In this document: in pieces, positions 8,300 through 15,054 of the stretch
Layout: each line of letters opens with the position of its first letter
Position numbering within the stretch: position 1 is the first letter of the stretch
Translations under genes and position numbers: made by a program
Notes under the pieces: generated by a model
Database searches by the model: none
Seen by the model: the letters and a program-made list of their open reading frames with translations, nothing else
Told to the model about the DNA's origin: nothing
NCBI GenBank assembly: GCA_903858115.1
Contig: CAIOHR010000433.1
Coordinates: 99,397 to 163,396, forward strand
Length of the DNA: 64,000 bases
Direction: 5' to 3'
Origin: an uncultured Pirellula sp.
GTDB lineage: Bacteria; Planctomycetota; Planctomycetia; Pirellulales; Pirellulaceae

Positions 8300-8657
8300 C
8301 TTGTTTCATCTCGTATTCTGAAACGGAATTCAGTGGTTTTGAATTGATTGTTTTCTTGAAGCGCGAAAGCCATCCAATCGCCACAGACCATTCAACGGTC
8401 AAGTCTGCGCACAGTTTGATATCGGGCTAGCAGAAGTTCCCTAGAATTGGGCAACCTTAACCGAAATTAGTTGGTTTATGACGTGCGGGAATTTTTCCGC
8501 AAAAACCAACCTTCAGTCGTTTGACAATTCTGATGTTTGAGCAAAGGTTTTCGGTTCACACAACAAGCTTTCGAACGGTTTTGAACGATCGCGAGATTTT
8601 CAACTTCAGCCATCGAAGGTAAGTCAAATTTACAATCTCTGCGAAACGCCCAGTTAA
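8300..8657. other. Divergent intergenic region cheA / receptor-like gene
   Basis: 358 bases hold the start regions of both divergent genes. No convincing sigma-28 or sigma-54 promoter was found by eye. A nested inverted repeat is present at 8470-8510. A 62-codon minus-strand open frame crossing the region has no support. Confidence 0.5.
8470..8510. promoter_or_regulatory. Nested inverted repeat in the cheA/receptor spacer
   Basis: GTTGGTTT (8470-8477) pairs with AAACCAAC (8503-8510), and inside it TGCGG (8484-8488) pairs with CCGCA (8497-8501). It may be an operator or attenuator shared by the divergent genes. Confidence 0.4.
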
Positions 8658-9827
8658 ATGACACAAAGTAATGAAGAGCAGTTCAGTCCAGAAGTAGTCG
8701 CAAGTCTAACCAACACATTGGATTCCGTGATGGACAAAACGATCAGCGCAATCGATCGTGTGAACGATCAAATCCGCGTTCTTGCTTTGAACGCACGCAT
8801 TGAGGCAGCCCGAGCTGGCGACGCGGGTAAGGCGTTCAATATTGTGGCGATGGAGATCGCAGGACTGTCCAACACATCAACGACCGTTGTTGCCAATCTG
8901 AAACGACGATCTCGAAAAACACTATCGCGAATCTCGAAGATTAGTGAATCGATGTCGGCATCCTTCAAGGGTGTTCGCCTAAGCGATCTAGCACGAATGA
9001 ACATTGATCTAGTCGATCGTTGTTTGTATGAACGTTCGTGCGACGTACGCTGGTGGGCCACGGACGCGAGCGTCGTCGATGCACTCACGGAAAAGTCTGC
9101 AAAGACTGCAGACTTCGCAACACAACGTTTGCGAACCATCCTCGATTCCTATACGGTCTACAGCGATTTACTAGTTTGCAACTCCAATGGCCAAGTTGTA
9201 GCAAATGGCCGTCCTGACATGTTCCGTTCTGTAGGAACGGATGTATCCGGTACCACTTGGTTCCAAACCGCGTTGCAAACCCGAACTGGACGCGACTACG
9301 GCTTTCAAACGGTCCATCAATCGGCCTGTGTTAACAACCGACCGTCCGTTGTCTTCTCAGCGGCAATTCGCGAGGGTGGGCTTGTCGATGGCCGTGTTTT
9401 GGGTGTGCTCGGGATCGTGTTCAATTGGGAAACTTTTGCAAATGATATCGTACGCAATGTGGCTCTGAGCGATGAGGAAAAGGGAACAACGCGTGTCTGT
9501 ATCTTAGACTCGTCGGGCCACGTGCTAGCCGATACTTCGGATCGCATGCTCAAGGATTCGATTGATTTTTCCGGTCGTAACCGACTCTTTTCAGGAAAAG
9601 CCGGGCACTTAGTAGCAGAAGTGGGTGGAACCAGCTGCTACATCGGCCACGCAAGCTCCGCGGGGTTCGAAACATATGCATGTGGCTGGCACGCCGTGTT
9701 GATCCAAGAAGTAGCCGTAGCAAAATCTCCAGACAGCGACGATACTCGCCGAAGCACAACTCGCCGAAGTACAAATCGCCGAACTACGACACGACGAAAA
9801 CGACGACTTTCAACAAAAGTTAGCTAG
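8658..9827 (+). CDS. Soluble chemoreceptor-like protein: MCP tip, Cache-like domain, Arg/Thr tail
   Basis: A 389-residue protein with a reversed receptor layout. Residues about 20-85 contain the methyl-accepting-protein signalling tip (QIRVLALNARIEAARAGDAG, then AFNIVAMEI), which in the family contacts CheA and CheW. A helix (about 85-130) leads into a Cache-like sensor (about 120-350: WATDASVV, FRSVGTDVSGTTWF, VLGVLGIVFNWETFANDI). No signal peptide or membrane helix is visible, so the sensor should be cytoplasmic. The last 30 residues are a very basic repeat of RRST/TRR units encoded by a 15-bp tandem repeat. It is divergent from cheA-cheW and is probably their partner. The signalling domain is shorter than a full MCP hairpin, so it may be an adaptor rather than a complete receptor. 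Confidence 0.82.
   Translation: MTQSNEEQFSPEVVASLTNTLDSVMDKTISAIDRVNDQIRVLALNARIEAARAGDAGKAFNIVAMEIAGLSNTSTTVVANLKRRSRKTLSRISKISESMSASFKGVRLSDLARMNIDLVDRCLYERSCDVRWWATDASVVDALTEKSAKTADFATQRLRTILDSYTVYSDLLVCNSNGQVVANGRPDMFRSVGTDVSGTTWFQTALQTRTGRDYGFQTVHQSACVNNRPSVVFSAAIREGGLVDGRVLGVLGIVFNWETFANDIVRNVALSDEEKGTTRVCILDSSGHVLADTSDRMLKDSIDFSGRNRLFSGKAGHLVAEVGGTSCYIGHASSAGFETYACGWHAVLIQEVAVAKSPDSDDTRRSTTRRSTNRRTTTRRKRRLSTKVS
9744..9788 (+). repeat. 15-bp tandem repeat (3 units) encoding the basic tail
   Basis: Units ACTCGCCGAAGCACA, ACTCGCCGAAGTACA and a diverged third copy lie head to tail in frame, giving the (T)RRST periodicity at the C-terminus of the chemoreceptor-like protein. The repeat is expandable without a frameshift. 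Confidence 0.8.
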
Positions 9828-9843
9828 GGACAGCACGAAAAGA

Positions 9844-11937
9844 TTATGCTACTTTGGGCAAAGCTTTTGCTTTGGGGATGCATAGTAGTGATTCCAGCAG
9901 GAGTGCAGCTAACATCACGATGACAAACCATCGCCAGATTTCTTGCACTAAACTAGAATCAGCAGAAGTGGCTTCGACTCGATACCAACGCAAATTTCCA
10001 AAGGATGTCACCAAGCCTTCGTTCGGAACCAAACGAGCATCGTCCTCCGAACTTGGTCGATTCTGTGCGATCGTTTGTTCTCCCGAAGCAAAGACTCCAG
10101 CTTGCTCACCATATCGATTCGAGAGAGGTAACGAATCCCCCATCAACGGTGTCGCATCTCGAAGTAGCGGCAAAGACTCCTCGGCAACAAATCGATTCTT
10201 TGCATTGCCAACCCTAGCGGAGCCTTCTCCAAGCAACCGCTGGACCATGATGTAGAGCGCAATGCCATCCTTTGCAAATGTAGAGTCTCCCAAATCCGAT
10301 GTGGTACACAACGCATGAACGGAACCGGTCGCGTTCTCTTCCAACGAATCAGAACGAATCAACAACGGTATGCCGCCTCGAATCGAAGCAAGATCGGTAC
10401 CTTCGCTTTCCATCTGACAAATCCTAGCGACACCCAGTTCACCCAGAGGCAAGGACGAACCGCTCAGCGTGTTTCCCAGCAATTGCGAATCGTTTCTCCA
10501 TTGTTCGACACGAGCAAGCGGACTAGTAGAATCAGTAGCAACTGCTACTGTGTTGCCAGCCCCATCGTTACTGGCCCCTTCGTCTGTTGCTTTCCATCCC
10601 TTCCATCGCATGCCGAATGCTTCGTTATCGTTCGGATTCTCGGGAGGCAAAAAAAGCAGTTGCCCCCCAGCATTCACAAACTTCTTTAGTTCGGGCAACG
10701 CAGTGAGATCGGGCAGTTGATCGTGCCATAGAACCAGTGACACCTGACTCCAATCGACTGTATCGATTTGATTGAGCGAAATCGTCTCGATGCTGCATTC
10801 CATACTCGGATCCGAAGGGATCGATGCACACAACGCCATTGCATCGACACGGGCAGCGTTATCACTGACGACCAGCGTTCTGCGAGGTGAAGGTGGCTCA
10901 TACGCAAAGTAAGCGACATTGTCTGCCAAATTGCTGTCCGCTGGAATCCGAAGCGATCCCCAACCCGCTTTGCTCTTCGTCTCCTCGTCCGCAACGACTA
11001 TCGCAGCACTACCCTTTGCATTAGCAATCGGAACACGAAAGCCTTTGAGTTCACCATTTCCATTGGCCAATTCTATTTGCACAACCGATCTAGCATCTCC
11101 CACCTGGACCTCCACTGGAATCTGCTCTACCGTTTCCGATCGAGGGCCTGCAAACTGGACCACGCGAAAGCTAAGAGATAGCTCATCTCCATTCTCGCCG
11201 CGAACTTGTTTCGCTTCCATCAATTCGATCGAACGATTTCCATCCAACGTACTAAGATCCAAAATCTGGAACCGCACATCCGAATTCAATCGCAGAAAGG
11301 ATTCACGCACTGCGTTCCATGCACCGTCGTTAGAACGCCAATCGCTTTCGCGCAGATCGGAACAAATCCAAACCGTAGCTCGCGCAGCGCTATTCTGTTC
11401 TATGTACTCTCGTACTCGATCCAACATCGCGGGAATGTTGCTCGTCAAATGATTCTGACTTACGTTTGGATCACCAACAATTGCTTCGCTCGACGTGAAC
11501 TCGATTGGCTTTTCTTGACCTGTTCCGAAAACAACAACCTTTTGGCTACTCGCTGCGGAAGTCCATTCGGCAAAACGCTGGATCCCAATTTGAAGTTTGG
11601 TCTGACCGGACTCGGAGATCGTTTGTTGCATACTGGGTGAACGATCCACGACGAGGATCATCAACTGATCGGTATCCCCTGCCAACCAACCTGTGATACC
11701 GCTGGCGAGAGGCCTTGCAGTGAAGAACACCAGCGCCGCGAGCGCCAAAGCTCGCATTGCCAAGACCAGCCATTGCCTCAGTTTGCTATAACCGCTGGCC
11801 ATCTTCGTCGCAGCCAACAAGAATCGCATCGCGGCCCACGGAACGGTTTGATACCGGCGCATGTGGACCAGATGGATAATGATCGGGACCGCCAGCAACG
11901 GCAGCGCGAACAACAGCCAAGGCTGAAGAAACGTCAT
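9844..11937 (-). CDS. BatA-type VWA domain membrane protein
   Basis: A 697-residue membrane protein. It begins with the BatA N-terminal double-helix region (FLQPWLLFALPLLAVPIII, then a second helix at about 55-75), followed by a VWA domain starting about 92 with the metal-site motif DRSPS at Asp98. A region near 350-450 (RRTLVVSDN, VNAGGQLLFLPP) resembles a glutamine-amidotransferase-like fold found in this family. A last membrane helix sits near the C-terminus (FVIVMLAALLLESLL). Members of this class sit in MoxR/DUF58/VWA operons, where a chaperone-like or envelope-stress role is proposed. The start overlaps the DUF58 gene by four bases, so it is the third gene of that operon. Confidence 0.88.
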   Translation of the reverse strand: MTFLQPWLLFALPLLAVPIIIHLVHMRRYQTVPWAAMRFLLAATKMASGYSKLRQWLVLAMRALALAALVFFTARPLASGITGWLAGDTDQLMILVVDRSPSMQQTISESGQTKLQIGIQRFAEWTSAASSQKVVVFGTGQEKPIEFTSSEAIVGDPNVSQNHLTSNIPAMLDRVREYIEQNSAARATVWICSDLRESDWRSNDGAWNAVRESFLRLNSDVRFQILDLSTLDGNRSIELMEAKQVRGENGDELSLSFRVVQFAGPRSETVEQIPVEVQVGDARSVVQIELANGNGELKGFRVPIANAKGSAAIVVADEETKSKAGWGSLRIPADSNLADNVAYFAYEPPSPRRTLVVSDNAARVDAMALCASIPSDPSMECSIETISLNQIDTVDWSQVSLVLWHDQLPDLTALPELKKFVNAGGQLLFLPPENPNDNEAFGMRWKGWKATDEGASNDGAGNTVAVATDSTSPLARVEQWRNDSQLLGNTLSGSSLPLGELGVARICQMESEGTDLASIRGGIPLLIRSDSLEENATGSVHALCTTSDLGDSTFAKDGIALYIMVQRLLGEGSARVGNAKNRFVAEESLPLLRDATPLMGDSLPLSNRYGEQAGVFASGEQTIAQNRPSSEDDARLVPNEGLVTSFGNLRWYRVEATSADSSLVQEIWRWFVIVMLAALLLESLLCIPKAKALPKVA

Positions 11938-12842
11938 CGAACACCTCGAGAGCGAGTCCGTCCAATCAGGCAGCGCATCAATGGTTGTTCATACGATTCT
12001 TGCGTCACGACTCGATGATAATCTACACCTGTCTCGATCGTGAGTTTGCGCATCGCTTCTAAGTACTCTTGCAATGCGCGATGATAACGGTCCGTGATAT
12101 CGGTAGGATCGGCAAAAATAGATGGTCCTCCTTCCATATCGATGAACCGGACAGGTCGTTGAAATTCGAACGCCAGCTCTTGGGCATCGAGCAGGTGAAA
12201 AGCCACGACATCATGTTTTCGAAAACGCAGATGCTCAAAACAAGATCGCAATTCATCCGGATCCGAAAAGAAATCAGAGATTACTACGACCAATGCTCGC
12301 TGACGCACCGTCTCCGCCACCTCATGCAATATAGCGGGTAACTGCGTCTCCCCTTTCGGTTTCGCATTCTCCAACGTATCCAAGATCACCTTCAAATGGG
12401 CTGGCGATCGCCGTGGCGGAATGTTCTGAATCACTTTGTCCGCCGCGCAAGCGACACCGACCGCATCGCCCTGTTGCGTTGCTAAGTAAGCTAGAGTTCC
12501 AGCTATGCTTCGCGCATACTCGATCTTGGGTGTATTGCCTTTCGAAGCAAAGGCCATCGAACCACTAGTGTCCATGATGACGCAACAACGCAAATTGGTA
12601 TCTGCCTCAAACTCCTTGACATAATAGCGATCCGTGCGACCGTACGCTCTCCAATCGAGTCTTCGCAGGTCATCGCCCGGTACATACTTGCGGTACTCCG
12701 CGAACTCCACACTGGATCCACGATGGGGAGATGCATGTTTGCCTGAAACGTTCCCTTGCATGGCGAATCTCGCATGCAACGGTATGGCGGACAAACGTGA
12801 CAACACTTGAGGATCTAGGAACGAACGTGTGACAGGAAACAT
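11934..12842 (-). CDS. DUF58 domain protein
   Basis: A 302-residue DUF58 protein. The hallmark stretch is VEFAEYRKYVPGDDLRRLDW (about 45-65), followed by KEFEADTNLRCCVIMDTSGS, which forms a VWA-like metal site (DTSGSM). It has no membrane segment, so it is probably cytoplasmic or membrane-associated through its partners. It is encoded eight bases after moxR and overlaps the VWA gene by four bases. This order (MoxR, DUF58, VWA) is a classic operon, in which DUF58 is thought to be a partner of the ATPase. The exact function is unknown. Confidence 0.92.
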   Translation of the reverse strand: MFPVTRSFLDPQVLSRLSAIPLHARFAMQGNVSGKHASPHRGSSVEFAEYRKYVPGDDLRRLDWRAYGRTDRYYVKEFEADTNLRCCVIMDTSGSMAFASKGNTPKIEYARSIAGTLAYLATQQGDAVGVACAADKVIQNIPPRRSPAHLKVILDTLENAKPKGETQLPAILHEVAETVRQRALVVVISDFFSDPDELRSCFEHLRFRKHDVVAFHLLDAQELAFEFQRPVRFIDMEGGPSIFADPTDITDRYHRALQEYLEAMRKLTIETGVDYHRVVTQESYEQPLMRCLIGRTRSRGVR

Positions 12843-12850
12843 GCCGCGAC

Positions 12851-13876
12851 TTATTCCATTTCGTCCACGAGTCGCTGCACGATCTGCTTGGCACTAACCC
12901 CTTCTGCTTGCGCCGCGAAGGTTGTGATGATGCGGTGCACCAAGACTGACTTCGCAACCGACTGCAGGTCTTCCAGACGGACCATGTAACTCCCCTGAAG
13001 GGCTGCACGACTCTTCGCTCCGAGAATCAAATTCTGTACCGCTCTCGGTCCAGCTCCCCAACTCACATATGGCTTCATCCATGTCGGTGCCGTGGTCCCC
13101 TGGGGACGTGTCTTGCGAACAAGCTTGGCGGCATAGTCATAGATGTGATCAGGAACAGGAACACGTCGCACGAGCCGCTGATAGTCCATGATCTCTTGGC
13201 CTGTCATCACCGACGATAGTTGAAAAGCGTCGTCGCCAGTCGTGGTACGGGCGATTTGAATTTCTTCTTCTTCGTTCGGGTAATCAAGCTCGACCAAAAA
13301 CATGAATCGATCGAGCTGCGCTTCTGGTAGTGGATACGTTCCTTCTTGCTCGACGGGGATTTGTGTGGCTAAAACCATAAACGGCGAAGTGAGTTCAAAA
13401 GTCTTACCAAGCACCGTTACTCGTTGCTCTTGCATCGCTTCGAGAAGAGCCGCTTGTGTCTTTGGTGGGGCACGATTGATCTCGTCGGCTAAAATGATAT
13501 TCGCAAAGATCGGTCCTTTGATGAACTGAAATTCGCGTCTTCCTTCCGCAGTCTCTTGGAGGATATCTGTACCGGTGATGTCCATCGGCATGAGGTCTGG
13601 TGTGAATTGGATTCGACTGAATCCAAGCGACATCGTTTCAGCAATTTTGCTAACAAGCAACGTCTTGGCCAAGCCAGGTACACCCATGAGCAACGCGTGG
13701 CGGCGAGCAAACAAGCAAATCGCCAACTGCTCGATCGTATCTTTCTGTCCAACAATCACGCGTCCTAGTTCCTTGGAGAACCGTCCATAGGAATCGCGGA
13801 GACGATCGATATGCTGGACGTCGTCATCAGAAAGGTTGGCAGCTACGGGCGTATTGGTATTCGTCACGGTCGACAT
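12851..13876 (-). CDS. MoxR-family AAA+ ATPase
   Basis: A 341-residue AAA+ ATPase of the MoxR family. Walker A is GVPGLAKT at about 65-72 and Walker B is ILADEINRAPPKTQAALLEA starting near 128; the sensor region (FMVLATQIPVEQEGTYPLPEAQLDRFMF) is also present. MoxR proteins are proposed to act as chaperones that help assemble or insert metal into protein complexes together with VWA proteins. It is the first gene of the MoxR/DUF58/VWA operon. About 290 bases without a gene lie upstream and should hold the promoter, which I could not pinpoint. Confidence 0.95.
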   Translation of the reverse strand: MSTVTNTNTPVAANLSDDDVQHIDRLRDSYGRFSKELGRVIVGQKDTIEQLAICLFARRHALLMGVPGLAKTLLVSKIAETMSLGFSRIQFTPDLMPMDITGTDILQETAEGRREFQFIKGPIFANIILADEINRAPPKTQAALLEAMQEQRVTVLGKTFELTSPFMVLATQIPVEQEGTYPLPEAQLDRFMFLVELDYPNEEEEIQIARTTTGDDAFQLSSVMTGQEIMDYQRLVRRVPVPDHIYDYAAKLVRKTRPQGTTAPTWMKPYVSWGAGPRAVQNLILGAKSRAALQGSYMVRLEDLQSVAKSVLVHRIITTFAAQAEGVSAKQIVQRLVDEME

Positions 13877-14170
13877 GAATCAGGCTCGGCCCTTCGATAG
13901 GTGGGAAATCGAAAAAAGACATGCAAAAGTGGTTTGGACACTGTTCAATTAGTGTAGTCCATTTCACTCGATATGCTACGTCGTGCGCACGATCGACCAT
14001 TCGAATGAAAGGGTTTGCGCTACGACTCGGCGGATAAAGAGACGCTCCCGCATCCGTTAATCCCGAAAAAAGCCTCTTGAAATCTGCAAACGAGGCGAAA
14101 AGAACTGCTTGGCCGCGCGAGTCTCGGAAGAGGCTCGCCTTCATGCTGTAGAGCCTGATTTTGCCTAATT

Positions 14171-14398
14171 TCAGTTTCCGAACATGCAGCCGCTGGCGCA
14201 AGCAGAGCGTCCGCAGTTCTCTGCTTCGCGGGAGGACGATTTGCTTCCACCCTGCACGACAGGCGCACCGATAACGCTCAATAGTTTGGACATATCGCGA
14301 GAGCCGCAATCAGGGCACTCGGGTTTTGAGTCCGCACGTGGCACGAAGACTTCCACTTGCTTCTTGCATTTCTTGCAGTCGTATTCGTAGATCGGCAT
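14171..14398 (-). CDS. FmdB-family zinc ribbon protein
   Basis: A small protein of about 75 residues starting MPIYEYDCKKC, the standard FmdB-type opening. Four cysteines in two pairs (CKKC and CPDC) make a zinc ribbon, and the remainder is Ser/Gly/Cys-rich with a further Cys-containing end (CGRSACASGC). The family is proposed to be regulatory, but the role is not established. I prefer the internal ATG (14398) to the one three codons upstream because the conserved family N-terminus begins there. It lies 36 bases after hisB and is probably its operon partner. Confidence 0.9.
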   Translation of the reverse strand: MPIYEYDCKKCKKQVEVFVPRADSKPECPDCGSRDMSKLLSVIGAPVVQGGSKSSSREAENCGRSACASGCMFGN

Positions 14399-14434
14399 CG
14401 GTAACAACTCCAGACTTTTGGGGAACGAATCGGT

Positions 14435-15025
14435 TTAGAGAACACCTTTGCTGCTAGGCACGCCGCTTTGACGTGGATCGATTTCGCTCGCGATGCGAAT
14501 CGCCCTAGCCGTCGCCTTGAAAATGCCTTCAGCAATGTGGTGCGTATTTCGTCCATAGTGCAACAAAACATGCAAATTGCAAACTGCATTTGCGGCAAAC
14601 GATTGCCAGAAATCTTCGACCAACTCACTATCGAACTCACCGATCTTCGGCGATGGCATCGGTGCATTGAACACCACAAACGTTCGACCACTAAAGTCGA
14701 CGGCGCTCGTTACCAACGTTTCTTCCATCGGCAATACCATGTGACCATATCGCCGAATCCCATGCTTGTCACCTAAGCATTCCCGAAAGGCTTGCCCAAG
14801 GCAAATTCCGACGTCTTCTGTCGTATGATGACTGTCCACTTGGAGATCGCCTACGGCATGGATCTCCAAATCGACCAGTGCATGCTTGGCGAACAGTACG
14901 AGCATATGATCCAAAAACCCTACACCCGTGTGGATCGAGTTTTTACCTGAGCCATCTAACTGCAAGGCTAATTCAATGGAGGTCTCAGCCGTTTTGCGAG
15001 AAATTTTAGCCGTTCGGTTGGTCAT
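14435..15025 (-). CDS. hisB: Imidazoleglycerol-phosphate dehydratase
   Basis: A 196-residue enzyme that dehydrates imidazole-glycerol phosphate to imidazole-acetol phosphate, the sixth step of histidine synthesis (EC 4.2.1.19). The metal-binding signatures are clear: GVGFLDHML, DSHHTTEDVGICLGQA in the first half and HYGRNTHHIAEGIFKATARA in the second. Length matches the monofunctional form; there is no phosphatase domain. It lies 29 bases downstream of gyrB and upstream of an fmdB-type gene, not in a his operon, so it is probably expressed with gyrB. Confidence 0.97.
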   Translation of the reverse strand: MTNRTAKISRKTAETSIELALQLDGSGKNSIHTGVGFLDHMLVLFAKHALVDLEIHAVGDLQVDSHHTTEDVGICLGQAFRECLGDKHGIRRYGHMVLPMEETLVTSAVDFSGRTFVVFNAPMPSPKIGEFDSELVEDFWQSFAANAVCNLHVLLHYGRNTHHIAEGIFKATARAIRIASEIDPRQSGVPSSKGVL

Positions 15026-15054
15026 GAATGAGTGTCTCGTTACTGAGCTTTGGA

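Noticed and set aside
8476..8664. 62-codon minus-strand open frame in the cheA/receptor spacer
   Set aside because: No ribosome binding site or protein-like pattern, and it covers the inverted repeat of the shared promoter region.
9744..9788. CRISPR-like short repeat
   Set aside because: The three 15-bp units are contiguous, in frame and without spacers; they are a coding tandem repeat.
10919..11452. 177-codon open frame antisense to the BatA-type gene
   Set aside because: No motif, and it is overlapped by a real protein with an intact VWA domain.
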